Assembly: GCA_946902985.2 (NCBI GenBank)
Contig: OX336391.1
Coordinates: 146,199,074 to 146,263,073, forward strand
DNA from: Meconema thalassinum
Taxonomy: Eukaryota > Arthropoda > Insecta > Orthoptera > Tettigoniidae
Direction: 5' to 3'
Length of the DNA stretch: 64,000 nucleotides
In this document: positions 11,461 through 22,511 of the stretch, piece after piece
Position numbering within the stretch: position 1 is the first letter of the stretch
Layout of the letters: each line of letters starts with the position of its first letter
Position numbers and translations under genes: made by a program
The notes under the pieces: model-generated
What the model saw: the letters and a program-made list of their open reading frames with translations, nothing else
What the model was told of the DNA's origin: nothing
The model's database searches: none

Positions 11461-12000
11461 CCTACTTTCGGTTTTTGCAAAAAATTAAAGTAGACTTATG
11501 AGATCAACGCAGGGCCAAAAATTATGTGTCTGTCTGTGTGTGTGTGTGTGTGAGTGTGAGTCTGTGTGTGTGTGTGTGTGTGTGTGAGTATGTGTACTCT
11601 GAATGTCTGTCCCCACCTATCAATTCGAACACGGTGAAACCGAATTGAACGAAATTTGGTACAGAGGTAGCACTGGCAAAGGGCACCTCAGTCTCATGTT
11701 TTATATTGCCGACATCATTACCAAAACATAATGGCGGCCACTCAAATGGTCAAAACTTAATAATGCATTACGACCAAACTAATCATCGGATCATTACCAA
11801 ATTTGGTAACAACATACCATCATATGGGACGCGTCTTGTGCCCAAACTACGAGGTCATCAACCATACTATTTCAGGATGGCGACCGTGTGAATTATGCAA
11901 ACTTTATAATCCAAAACCTGGGACCCACCAGTTCCGATTATCGAACCAAGAATCTTTTAATCTGCTCTAAACGACGTGGCCTGTTTGAAATTAAAAAATT
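11461..12000 (+). mobile_element. HINE-like element, copy C (3'-truncated or diverged)
   Basis: Begins TAGCCTACTTTCGG with AAAGTAGACTTATGAGATC and a (GT)n/(CTGT)n microsatellite at 11526-11588. It continues with 'gaacgaaatttggtacagag', wording shared with the other copies. I could not find the terminal hairpin, so the right boundary is approximate. Confidence 0.5.
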
Positions 12001-13012
12001 ATATTGTAATATTCTAGTCTAGAAATGATTTAAAAAAGCTGAGTCGTCTCGGTTATTTCACAAGATGGCAGCTGATCTCTCGTTCTGACCTATATTTTGT
12101 TAATTTCAGTATGTTGCATGCAATATAGCCTAGTGATAAAAATTATATGAACTTTTTATGAAATGAACTCGGTTTGATATATACTCCAGTGAAGAAATCG
12201 TTCAGTCCAAGTCATTATTTGCTATAACGCTGTATATATACTGTTTCCTAACGCTCAATTATTGTGTGCACGATTGGCTGAGTGGTTAGGCCGTTGGTCT
12301 TTCATCACGCTGGCTGTGGCTGAAATCTTACCAGAGTTGAATTTTTTGCTTGAATTAGTTTATATTTATTATTTCTTCAGTACTGAGACGTTATAAAATA
12401 AAGCATTATATGGTGCATTTTGAAATGGAAAATATATATTTAATTAAAACAACATTCTCCACCGGAGTGACATCTAACAGTAATTAGTTGAACTATGTTA
12501 TAGCTAACCACAGCCTTCTATATGCGAGCTGCGCTCTATACCGGCCACTTAGTGAACCCATGTCTACAGTATAACTGAAAGGTTTATCATTTCTTCTGAT
12601 AGAGAGCACACATCCCCAAGATAAGGCGCCATTATCACGGCCAACGAAGATTTATGAAGAATAATATAAGAAATTGCATTTCTGATGCATATAAATTGTT
12701 CTCGACTTAAACGTACAAGCATCATCAAGCAGTACATTGCCTACGTTACGCGCCATGGCCTCTCTTTCTCGTTAGCCTTGCGCGATTACAAATTAGCTGT
12801 GCAGTGGGTATATTAAATATGTTTCTCCCAGTCATAGGTTTAGAACAACGAAGTTTGTAAGTAGTCGGTGTTAATATACTGAATACCTACTGTACGTTGT
12901 TTGGAGTGTTTGCTGATGAAATTGCAAATTGCTGGGGTAAATTATAAACTATGGTTTGAACGCCACTCCTCAAATCCAGTGTGCCAATTTGCACTTCGAA
13001 TTGGAACAAATT
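12001..13012. other. Interval without a supported gene; tRNA-like A-box near 12270
   Basis: The sequence ttggctgagtggttagg at about 12274-12290 resembles a tRNA/SINE A-box. The expected B-box about 40 bp on is degenerate, so this is at most a decayed SINE head. Nothing else recognisable. Confidence 0.4.
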
Positions 13013-13033
13013 GTTGTGTTGTTGTTTGAGTCT

Positions 13034-15043
13034 TCAGTCATTTGACTGGTTTGATGCAGCTCTCCATTCCTCCCTGTCCTGAGCTAAACGTTTCATCTCT
13101 ACATAGCTACTACACCCTACATCCGAGGCAATCTGTTTAACATATTCTAACCTTGGTCTACCCCTACAGTTCTTGTCCTCGACCCTTCCTTCCATAACTA
13201 AGCTTGCTATTCCTGGGTATCTTAGTATGTGTCCTACCAACCTATCTCTTCTCTTCATTAGCAGTCGCCAGAAACATCTCTCCTCTCCCACTCGTCTTAA
13301 TACCTCTTCGTTTGTAACCCTATCTACCCATCTGATCTTCATCATTCTCCTGTAACACCACATTTCAAATGCTTCAATTCTCCTCTTTTCTGCTGCACCA
13401 ATAGTCCAAGTTTCACTTCCATAGAGCGCCACACTCCAGACAAAGGCTTTCAAAAATGACTTCCTAATACCTAAATCTATATTCGATGTCAGCAGATTCC
13501 TTTTTTGTAGAAATGCTTTCTTTGCCTGAGCCAACCTACTTTTTATATCCTCTTTGCTTCGTCCATCACTGGTTATTCTGCTTCCTAAGTAACAGAAGTC
13601 TCCTACTTCCTTCAGCTTTTCACCTGCCAATTTGATCTCCATAGAGGTTTCTGATTTATTTCGGCTGCATTCCAGTATTTTTGTTTTACATTTATTAATT
13701 TTCATCATGAATTCTTTCCGTAAGACGGAGTCCATACCATTCAAAAACTCATTCAAATCCTCAGGCTTGTCGGCCAAGATGACGATGTCATCAGCAAATC
13801 TCAGAGTTGAAATTATTTCTCCTTGAATCTTCACTCCCACATTACATTTTTCTCTAATTTCCTTCATTGCTTGTTCAATGTAAAGATTGAAAAGTATGGG
13901 TGATAAGTTGCAGCTTTGCCTTACACCTTTCTGAATACCAGCTTCTCTCTCATGTCCTTCAACTCGAATGACTGCTGTCTGGTTTCTGTATAGATTGTAT
14001 ATCACCCTCCTATCCCTGTACTTTATTCCAATCGATTTCAAAATGTCAAACAATTTAGTCCAATCAACGTTATCAAAAGCCTTTTCTAAGTCTACAAAAG
14101 CCATGAACGTTCTCTTATCTTTCCTTATTCTACCTTCCAAAATCAGCCTAAGACTTAGTACAGCTTCCCTTGTTCCTACATTTCTCCTGAAACCAAATTG
14201 GTCTTCGCCCAACTCCGTTTCTATCTGGCTTTCAATCCTCTTGTAAATTATTCTAGACATGATCTTTGAAGCATGAGTAATCAAGCTGATTGTACGGTTA
14301 TCTTCACATCTGTCAGCTCCCACTTTCTTTGGTATAGGGATGATTACATTCTTCTTGAAATCAGGGGGTACCTCACCTGTCTCATAAATCCTACACACCA
14401 AGTGAAATAACCTGATCAGACCTTCATCTCCTATGCAGCGAAGCAACTCAATCGGTATATCATCTATGCCTGGTGCTTTGTTCCTGCTTAAGTCTTCCAA
14501 AGCTCTATCAAATTCTGATCTCAATATTAAATCTCCTTTCGCATCCTCATCAATTTCCTCCTCCCTTTCCATTACATGATTCTCAATCTCCTTTCCCTTA
14601 TACAAACTCTCTATGTAAGCTTTCCATCTCTCAACCTTCTCTTCCCTATCTGTTAGAGGCTTTCCATTTTTGTCCTTAATATTACAGCACTTAGTCTTCT
14701 TTTCCCCAAAAGTATTCTTAATCCTTCGATAAGCTGTGTCTACTTTTCCTAATTTCAGACAATTTTCTATACCTGCACATTTCTCTTTCAACCATTCTTC
14801 TTTTGCTTCCTTGCACTTCTTGTTAACCTCATTTCTCAGACATCTGTATTCTGCTTTCCCCTTTTCATCTCTTACATTCTTGTGTTTCCGCCTTTCATCC
14901 ATCAATTCTAGTATATCCTGAGTGATCCACTGTTTTCTACATATTCTTTCTTTCCTACCAATGTTTTCTTCTGCGGATTTTGTTATTTCATTCTTCAAAA
15001 GTGCCCATTCGTCTGCAATTGAAGTTTGTTTAGGGTTTTTCAT
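13034..15043 (-). pseudogene. LINE reverse transcriptase domain
   Basis: A 669-aa frame carrying an RNA-dependent DNA polymerase used for target-primed reverse transcription. Visible RT blocks are NKAPGIDDIPIELL, NVIIPIPKK, QFGFRRNVGTREA, AFVDLEKAFDNVDW (motif A), GVRQSCNLSPILFNLY (motif B) and LRFADDIVILAD (motif C with FADD). After the RT come the SKEDIKSRLAQAKKAF and VALYGSETWT blocks and a C-terminal GHILR...RGRPRLEYVKQIA tail. The frame is continuous with the upstream endonuclease frame except for one TAA; exactly 20 sense codons lie between that stop and this ATG. The catalytic residues are intact, so only the nonsense codon and one frameshift disable the copy. Confidence 0.93.
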
Positions 15044-15103
15044 TAGTCCTTCCTTTATACTCTTCTTGAATCTTTCGTTTACATCCTTCTCTTTCAGTCT
15101 GTC

Positions 15104-15811
15104 TTATGCCCACCTTTTTGGCTTTTGACTTTTCTTCAGTTTCTTCAACTTTAATCTGCATTCCATTACAACCAGATTGTGGTCAGAGTTTATGTCAGCA
15201 CCAGGATATGTTTTACAATCCAAAATCTGTTTTCGAAACCTCTGCTTGACCATAATGAAGTCGATTTGGTAACGTCCTGTATCTCCTGGTCTCATCCATG
15301 TGTATATTCTTCTATTGTGGTTATTGAATAAGGTGTTAGCTATGACCAACTCATGCTCGGTGCAGAATTCTATCAGCCTGCTTCCTCGATCATTCCTTTC
15401 ACCTAATCCGATATCTCCTACTATCTTCCCTTCTCTCCCTTTTCCTACCACAGCATTCCAATCTCCCATTACTATAACATTTTCATCACCCTTGATATAC
15501 CTCAGAATTTCGTCTATTTCTTCGTAGACCTTTTCAACATCCTCATCATCAGCTTGACTGGTAGGCATATAGACTTGTACCACTGTGGTGCATGTAGGTT
15601 TAGTATTGATTTTTGCTACAATAATCCATTCACTATATTGCTCATAATATTCCACCCGCTGTCCAAGTTTCCTACTCAATATGAGGCCAACCCCTGCTTG
15701 GCCATTGTTTGATTTATTGCTAATGACCCTATAGTATCCTGACCAAAAGTCCTTTTCTTCCTGCCAGCGCATTTCACTAATCCCTACCAAATCCAACCTC
15801 AACCTATCCAT
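15104..15811 (-). pseudogene. LINE apurinic-like endonuclease domain
   Basis: A 235-aa frame of the exonuclease-endonuclease-phosphatase fold that nicks the target for LINE insertion. Seen motifs: VGISEMRW (E of the metal site), VYMPTSQ, VMGDWNAVVG (D-x-N catalytic pair), GRYQIDFIMV (Y-x-I-D) and the terminal SDHNLVV (S-D-H catalytic triad). All key residues are present. It ends in the in-frame TAA before the RT. Its N-terminal portion is in another frame at 16008-15820, because one A appears to be missing near the junction. Confidence 0.92.
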
Positions 15812-15819
15812 TTCCCTTT

Positions 15820-16008
15820 CTAAGTTTCTAACCTTCCACTTCCTAGCAGACTTCTAACATTCCACGCTCCGATCCGTAGAATGTCAGATTTCCTCTTTGT
15901 CACTTCTGTGATGTTAACCCCCTCTCGAGTAGTCCCCACCCGGAGATCCGAACGGGGGACTAGTTTACCTCCGGATTGAAATTTTACAAGGGAGGAGGCC
16001 ATCATCAC
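15820..16008 (-). pseudogene. LINE ORF N-terminal segment
   Basis: A 62-aa frame ending ILRIGAWNVRSLLGSG, the first block (N-V-R-S/T-L) of AP endonuclease domains. It is split from the following endonuclease frame by a single-base frameshift. The ATG cluster MMMASS near 16008 is a plausible start for the whole polyprotein. Confidence 0.8.
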
Positions 16009-16100
16009 ATGTAATTATGCATAGAGAGGTGCATATCCTCGGGAATAGCATACGGCTGTAGTTTCCCGTTGCTTTCAGCCGTGCAGCAGGACGCAGTGTA

Positions 16101-16827
16101 GCCATTATTTGGCTTATATTATCAATATCTTAACCGTCTATAAGACTAGTAAAGAATTGATTTATTCTGAAAGGCTGCTACTCCCTTTCAGAATAAGTAA
16201 AGAGCAATTCTACTAACAAAAATACTAACCTTCTACCGTACTAACAATTAAATACCAAAATTCTACTAACGAAATAAATACTTAAGTTCCACCAACAACA
16301 AATACTACCACTAAAACAGTCTGTCACCAGGCACACTCACATGCACCCTCACACATCACAGTCTACTGAAACAATGAACTATAACTAATAAACAATGCAA
16401 TTGCTACCAGACACACTCACACACCACAGTCTAATAGAACAATGACATATATCTAATAGACAAACTAACTACCTACTTACAACTAAAACTAACTAACTAA
16501 CTACATACTTACTGTACTGTTATTTGAATTGACAATATTTACAAAATGCAATTTAGTTAGAAAATACGTACAAAATGTAATTTAGATTCAAAATAGTCAC
16601 AAAATGCAATTGAGAATAAAAATACTTACAAAATACCCACCCTACACAATATTGGCATTTATTGGAGGATTGATTAATTATCTTAATGTCTTTCAAGTGC
16701 TGTGAGCCATTGTCTGTGGTTTTTCTTACACACACTGCACAGTTCCTGATTACTATGTATAGACATGAAATATATTGCAATGTAATATGGTTGGGCACAA
16801 TAGCAGATATTTTAGTGTGAGCTCCAC
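16101..16827. other. Low-complexity AT-rich interval
   Basis: Contains repeated 'actaac' and 'ctaactaactaa' words (16200-16510). No gene supported. Confidence 0.7.
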
Positions 16828-17105
16828 CATCATCATCATCTTCATTTCCCGTTTCCAGGTTCCTGGGTCGGGTTGTGAATTAAGGACCTCCATCGTTGCC
16901 TGTCTCTCCACCACTCCTCTCCTGATTTTAGTACATTTTCGGGTTTTCCTCCCTTCTTTTCTACACACTCCCACACTGTATCTGCCCATCTCTTCCGGGG
17001 CCTACCTCGTGGTCTCTTCCCTGTCATCTTTTCACAGGAAGTTTTCTTTGGTACTCTCTCCTCTCCCATTCTCATCATATGTCCATACCACAAATACAAA
17101 TACAA
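16828..17105 (-). pseudogene. LINE C-terminal fragment (RTE-like)
   Basis: The minus-strand frame from 17105 reads LWYGHMMRMGEERVPKK ... GKRPRGRPRKRWADTV, the standard C-terminal signature of arthropod RTE-type polyproteins. An (ATC)n run at 16829-16842 is the likely microsatellite tail. Only the last ~85 codons remain. Confidence 0.8.
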
Positions 17106-17224
17106 ACCAATATAAAATAAGTGAATTCATTTATGTATTTCACAGTCATCACCTTTTGATATATAAGGATTACAACGGGACCAAGAACACAATTTTCCAG
17201 CCACCCCGAACCGAGAAAATGTAA

Positions 17225-17660
17225 CCTTACAAAAATGAAACAAACGCAATATGACAAAAAGGAAAAAAGAAAAGAATCATAAAACATAAAAACACAAAAA
17301 GCACGAAAAAGACTAAAAGACAAACACATGAAAAAACAGAAAACCAACAAAGAAATCAAAAAGAACAACAAAAACACAAAAAGGACAATGAAATTAAACA
17401 TACAAACACACAAAAAACAAAAGACAAAAACAAAACAAAAAATATAAAAAGAACAAAAACACAAATCACAAAAGGACAAGCAAGACTAAGAGACAAAACA
17501 GAAGAAAAACGAAGAAAAACAAAAAACTAAACAGAAACAAAAAGTAAATACAACAAAGACAAAAAAGAGAACAAAAAACATAAAACATCAGAAACATAAA
17601 ACTTAAAAACAAAAACACAAAATAACAAAAAAAGCATACAAACACTAAAACACAAATCTG
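17225..17660. repeat. A/C-rich low-complexity tract
   Basis: Over 400 bp dominated by irregular acaaaaac/gaacaaaaa words. Long minus-strand open frames here are compositional (F/C/V/L-rich) and not genes. Confidence 0.8.
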
Positions 17661-18651
17661 AATTACAACTACACATACTAATACAGCCATCACAATAACA
17701 CAGGTTATCAGATAATGTCCACACACACACACCAGTACACGGACCTACAAGAGCAGGTTGTTGTAAACCCCGCAAACAACAAAAACTCTTGCAGGACTCT
17801 CAAACAATCTAAAGACGCTCCACTGGGTGAGGAAGTAGAAGTAAATTGCAATATAGAGTGGAGTAATACTCAACTATGTATTCTATCAGCTGCAGAGAGC
17901 TGTATGCCTAAACAGAGGAAAGTAGAAAGAAATGGTTTGATGTGGCATGTCAGGACACAGTGAATGTGGTAATGGCAATTCATAGGGGACGGTTGCAGTC
18001 TAATAGGGATCTTATTATACAGCAAGCTTACAAAGAGAAACTAACAAAAAAAACGTAGTAAAATGCTTCGGAAGAAAAAGAAACAATATTATAAGCAACA
18101 AGTTGAACCAATATACGATGACCATCAAAACTATAACATTCGTAAAATTTATGGCACAATTAGCCTTTTCACTGCTAATATTGTGAGAGACTATCAAAAC
18201 CCTCCATGCTGAATACATTTTTAAAATATCTATATATTTAAAACACTAAGCTGATTTTTGTTACCGCGAGATTGAGGGAACGGTAGAACCTATTCACTTC
18301 GTAGAGCAATCTGTCGAAAGCTGTAGGCCTGTAGATTTGCAGAGTGTCTTTTAAAATAAACAAATATGTTACCACATATTTTTAAATTTATAAACAAAAC
18401 TGCAAAATTATTGGCTCAAGCGCATGCGCAGAATCAATCACCTTGGTTAATGACAGACATGGCGGATGTCCACCGCGTTTTAATGTAATAGTTATTTATA
18501 AGAATTATAATAAAGGAGGGGAATATTGATTATGAAGTTTCCACGATATAAACAGGAATAGAATATTATAAAAAACGAGAAATGTAGAAGAACTTATATG
18601 GACTGTTGAGAGTGAATGTTGTTTAAGTAACTTAATATTGCACTCTTTCAC
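17661..18651. other. Interval without a supported gene
   Basis: Near 17640-17710 is an inverted copy of a segment (ataacctgtgttattgtgat) that recurs inside the duplicated repeats at 18990 and 19715. Nothing else recognised. Confidence 0.5.
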
Positions 18652-19235
18652 CAGTGATTCGGTAGCTCAGATGGCAGCGTTCTAACCTCTTAACTTATGC
18701 ATCGCGCAATGGAAGCAGTTCGAAACCCACCTCCGACTCATATTTTTATTTCCTAATTATTCTTTCTGGCTATTGGTAATACATTGTCTTAACATATTTT
18801 ACTTTTATTATTCCCATAAAGTAAGGAATTCTCCACGATTTACACTGCCATATACTTTTAAATTATTAAATAAAAGATGGCCACAATCGCTTTCGCCATG
18901 AGAGACAATTGACGAACATAATTCATTTGTTGGACTCAGACATCGTGGTCACTCAGCCCCGTCTACTTTGGTGTGTGTGTAAAATTTTCTCTGATAACCT
19001 GTGTTATTGTGATGGCTGTAGACTACTGATGTGTGCATTTGTAATTAAAGTGGGGAATGGGAAATTGGCGACCGAGGCTTTAAGTTAGGAACTATCCCGG
19101 TATTTACCTGCAGTGGAAGTGGCAAACCACGGAAAACCACATCCCAGATTGTTGAGATGGGAATCGAACCTTGCCCTACTTAGTTTTGCCTCAAGAGTGC
19201 GCCCCGTTCCAGCCCTCAGACCAGAATTACATTTC
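18652..19235 (+). repeat. tRNA-headed SINE-like repeat, copy 1
   Basis: The head has a tRNA-like A-box (ggtagctcagatgg, 18660) and B-box (agttcgaaacc, 18717). The body has tatttttatttcctaattat, a GT run and a tail with 'ggaaaaccac'. The second copy lies 715 bp downstream. Read as a SINE or composite interspersed repeat; I do not know the family. Confidence 0.55.
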
Positions 19236-19366
19236 TAGAGAAATGGCGGATAAAGGATTCACCGTATCGTAGTGTGATCTTTGTTTTTGAGAATTAAAAA
19301 GAGGGGATTGAAGAACTTCAACAGGCGTTTGAGTTCGTTTGTTGTTTAAGTAACTTAATATTGGTT

Positions 19367-19955
19367 TAGAAGTCTGTTGATTGGGTGGCTCAGGGGTAAC
19401 ATTGCGTACCCAGGAATGAATTTTGCATAGTCGAAGGAGTGTCACCACAGACATGTATTTTTATTTCCTAATTATTCTTTCTGGCTATTGGTAATTCATT
19501 GTCTTAACATATTTAACTTTTATTATTCCCGTACAGTAAGGAATTCTCCACGATTTACATTGCCATATACTTTTAAATTATTAAATAAAAGATGGCCATA
19601 ATCGCTTTCGCCATGAGAGACAATTGACGAATATAATTCATTTGATGGACTCAGACATCGTGGTCACTCATCCCCGTCTACTTTGGTGTGTGTGTGTGTG
19701 TAAAATTTTCTCTGATAACCTGTGTTATTGTGATGGCTGTAGACTACTGATGTGTGCATTTGTAATTCAAGTGGGGAATGGGGAATTGACGACCGAGGCT
19801 TTAAGTTACGAACTATCCCGGTATTTACCTGCAGTGGACGTGGAAAACCACGGAAAACCACTTCCCAGATTGTTGAGATAGGAATCTAACCTTGCTCTCC
19901 AGAGTTTTACCTCAAGAGTGCGCCCCGTTCCAGCCCTCAGACCAGAAGTAAATTT
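19367..19955 (+). repeat. SINE-like repeat, copy 2 (715 bp downstream)
   Basis: The body is nearly identical to copy 1 (starting tatttttatttccta at 19456 versus 18741). The tRNA-like head differs: gggtggctcaggggtaac. The arrangement suggests independent insertions or a diverged tandem duplication. Confidence 0.55.
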
Positions 19956-20163
19956 CTTGGCAAACCAGGGATCGAACCTGGAATCCGGGGCGATAGCTCA
20001 GAATGTAGCCTTCAGATTGGTCTTCCCTGTGTTAATACGATTTTTGACAAGCACTGAACATATAGTCTAACTCTTCAACTCCCTCCATTACGGTGGCTGT
20101 CGAAGTGAGTCTATGCTCATTCCAGTAGTTGGCGAAGTATGCTCCCTTGCTTAATTTACTGTC

Positions 20164-20304
20164 ATGGAAATGCAAAGGATTGTACCTATATCAGGTGATG
20201 GAAATTGCTTATTTAGAGCAGTTTCGTACTGTTTATTCCAAAATGCAGGACGTTATCCTGAGCCACGTTTGCAAGCAAATTGCAAAAATTTTTGCTGGCA
20301 TGAA
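20164..20304 (+). pseudogene. OTU-type cysteine protease fragment of a Helentron-like element
   Basis: The frame from the ATG at 20164 reads VPISGDGNCLFRAVSYCLFQ. This is the OTU deubiquitinase active-site block with the D-G-N-C motif, including the nucleophile Cys. The expected C-terminal catalytic His block appears downstream in another register (GGCVDAGHYSVIKYD, about 20498-20547), so the domain is broken by stops and shifts. OTU domains are known passengers of Helentrons and other arthropod transposons. The next entry supports that context. Confidence 0.7.
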
Positions 20305-20671
20305 TAATTATAAGGATTTTATTATTGGCGATCAGTATCATAGCATTCTCATCAGCAACAAACTTGAGAATGAAAGTATCTGAACTTCATTGTATACGTG
20401 AATATTATTGTTTATTGATTATTTGTTTAGAGTGCATAACAATGAGTCTAACCACGCTGTTGATTTTGGTAATGGAAGTATTATTTGCCATTTAATATTT
20501 GGCGGCTGCGTTGATGCAGGCCACTATAGTGTTATAAAATATGACGTTAATTTGGAGAGAAATGCTACAATAAATATATCCATTTGACGAAAAAGAACAT
20601 TAGCCACAAAAAAGTGGGAAATCGTAGAAAAATACGAAGCCACTTTTAAAATCTAATATAAAAATGCCATT

Positions 20672-20884
20672 TCAGAAACAATTCCAGATATTATGCCGTA
20701 CAGTGTATGGTCCTTGACGAACAAATGTAAACATTGTTCTGCACTGTATTTCTGTAGCGAGAAATCTACGCTTTGTTACTTTGACCTTTGGTGTTGTAAT
20801 GGCAAACTTAATCTTACTAAATATAAAATATTTGACAGACTGCAACAATTTTTCACTGTAAAGAGAGAATAATCGGCAGTAGAA
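20672..20884 (+). pseudogene. Helitron/Helentron N-terminal zinc-motif fragment
   Basis: The frame encodes CKHCSALYFCSEKS followed by LWCCNGKLNL. This is the C-x2-C-x-A-L ... C-C-x-x-G-K signature found at the N-terminus of Helitron replication-helicase proteins. It ends at a TAA (20882-20884) and no Rep or helicase domain follows. The Tc1 copy 2 is inserted about 160 bp downstream. Confidence 0.65.
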
Positions 20885-21044
20885 CAAATGCTACGTCCTT
20901 GGTTTCATTTGGTGCCAATGTCACTGTGCCACATGCATACGGTCCATATTGTTTTAAAATGTATGGAATTGCACATCATCGCATTTCTTTGTTAATGTAT
21001 ATTCCAAAATTATAAGCGACGGTTCCTGCGGCCAGCTGTATATA

Positions 21045-22509
21045 CACACATCAAAAAAAGTTTTGTATCACCTCGGTTCCCAGATCTCCGGCATATAGAC
21101 GTTGACTGTGTATATTGTATCAAAGATACAGTCCCTTTGACTGTTCATAGATGTCACTAAAACTGCTCAAAGATGTAAACAACCATGCATGAGCAGGGCC
21201 TATTAGACGGAGGGGGTACGACAGCCGATCAGTTCCAGTCATTCCACCAGGACGAAGGTACGCTGCTCATGTTGTCTGTAGTTCTACCATGCCTAGAAGG
21301 TCAATACCGCAGTTCGATCGCGTCCGCATTGTTACTTTGTGTCAAGAAGGGCTCTCAACAAGGGAAGTTTCCAGGCGTCTCAGAGTGAACCAAAGCGATG
21401 TTGTTCGGACATGGAGGAGGTACAGAGATACAGGAACTGTCGATGACAGGCCTCGCTCAGGCCGCCCAAGGGCTACTACTGTAGTGGATGACCGCTACTT
21501 ACGGATTGCCGCTCGGAGGAACCCTGACAGCAATGCCACCATGTTGAATAATGCGTTTCGTTCAGCCACAGGACGTCGTGTTTCAACTCAAACTGTGCGC
21601 AATAGGCTGCATGATGCGCAACTTCACTCCCGACGTCCATGGCGAGGTCCAGCTTTGCAACCCCGACACCATGCAGCGCGGTACAGATGGGCCCAACAAC
21701 ATGCTGAATGGACCCCACAGAATTGGTATCACGTTCTCTTCACCGATGAGTGTCGCATATGCCTTCAACCAGACAATCGTCGGAGACGTGTTTGGAGGCA
21801 CCCTGGTCAGGCTGAACGTCTTAGACACACTGTCCAGCGAGTGCAGCAAGGTGGTGGTTCCCTGATGTTTTGGGGTGGCATTATGTGGGGCCGACGTACG
21901 CCACTGGTGGTCATGGAAGGCTCCGAAACGGCTTTACGATACCTGAATGACATCCTCCGACCCATAGTGCACCCATATCGGCAGAATATTGGAGAGGCAT
22001 TTGTCTTCATGGACGACAATTCTCGACCTCATCGTGCACATCTTGTGAATGCGTTCCTTCAAGATAACGACATCGCTCGACTACAGTGGCCAGCATGTTC
22101 GCCAGACATGAACCCTATCGAACATGCCTGGGATATGTTGAAAAGGGCTGTTTATGGACGTCTTGACCCACCAACCACTCTGAGAGATTTACGCCGAATT
22201 GTCGTTGAGGAGTGGGACAATTTGGACCAACAGTGTCTTGATGAACTTGTGGATAGTATGCCACGACGAATACAGGCATGCAGCAATGCAAGAGGACGTG
22301 CTACTGGGTATTAGAGGTAGTGGTGTGTACTGCAATCTGGACCACAAATGCTGAAAGTCTAGCTGTATGATGGTACAACATGCAATGTGTGGGTCTCATG
22401 AGCAATAAAACGAGCTGAAATGTTGTTTGTGTTGATCTCTATTCCCTTTGTATTTAAAGGTTCCGGAACTCTTGGAACCGAGGTGATGCAAAACTTTTTT
22501 TGATGTGTG
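21045..22509 (+). mobile_element. Tc1/mariner transposon, copy 2 (complete)
   Basis: The same 1465-bp length and ends as copy 1. Inverted repeats are at 21045-21080 and 22474-22509, and TA duplications at 21043-21044 and 22510-22511. One base differs inside the left repeat (gttttgtatc versus gttttgcatc). High identity with copy 1 indicates recent transposition. Confidence 0.96.
21289..22314 (+). CDS. Tc1-like transposase (DD34E)
   Basis: A 341-aa intact transposase with the same domain order as the copy at 7433-8458: paired-like helix-turn-helix region, SGRPRA hook, then D153, D243 and E278 as catalytic residues. It differs from copy 1 by R144Q, H147Y, I152T, V199M, Q228H and I332S. T152 next to D153 (FTDEC) is the more usual residue in Tc1 proteins, so this copy may be closer to the active consensus. 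No disabling change is visible. It is expected to act in the nucleus on its own inverted repeats. Confidence 0.96.
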   Translation: MPRRSIPQFDRVRIVTLCQEGLSTREVSRRLRVNQSDVVRTWRRYRDTGTVDDRPRSGRPRATTVVDDRYLRIAARRNPDSNATMLNNAFRSATGRRVSTQTVRNRLHDAQLHSRRPWRGPALQPRHHAARYRWAQQHAEWTPQNWYHVLFTDECRICLQPDNRRRRVWRHPGQAERLRHTVQRVQQGGGSLMFWGGIMWGRRTPLVVMEGSETALRYLNDILRPIVHPYRQNIGEAFVFMDDNSRPHRAHLVNAFLQDNDIARLQWPACSPDMNPIEHAWDMLKRAVYGRLDPPTTLRDLRRIVVEEWDNLDQQCLDELVDSMPRRIQACSNARGRATGY

Positions 22510-22511
22510 TA

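Larger units (their letters stand above)
13013..16100 (-). mobile_element. Near full-length LINE with AP endonuclease and reverse transcriptase
   Basis: The minus-strand element holds, in order, a leader peptide region (16008-15820), an endonuclease (15811-15104) and a reverse transcriptase (15043-13034). The 3' end is a short (CAA)n-like tail at about 13013-13028. One frameshift (near 15815-15835) and one in-frame TAA (15104-15106) separate the three pieces, which otherwise form one polyprotein. A truncated relative lies at 6311-7186. The layout is RTE-like; the exact clade is not determined. Confidence 0.92.

Noticed and set aside
17075..17775. Long F/C/V/L-rich minus-strand frames resembling membrane proteins
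   Set aside because: They arise from an A/C-rich low-complexity tract; composition alone explains them.
18652..18740. Functional tRNA gene
   Set aside because: A- and B-box-like words exist, but there is no cloverleaf acceptor pairing, and the segment heads a dispersed repeat.
21006..21044. Tc1 copy 2 inserted inside the Helentron-like coding remnant
   Set aside because: No coding similarity resumes on the far side (22512 onward), so I cannot show that the remnant spans the insertion.
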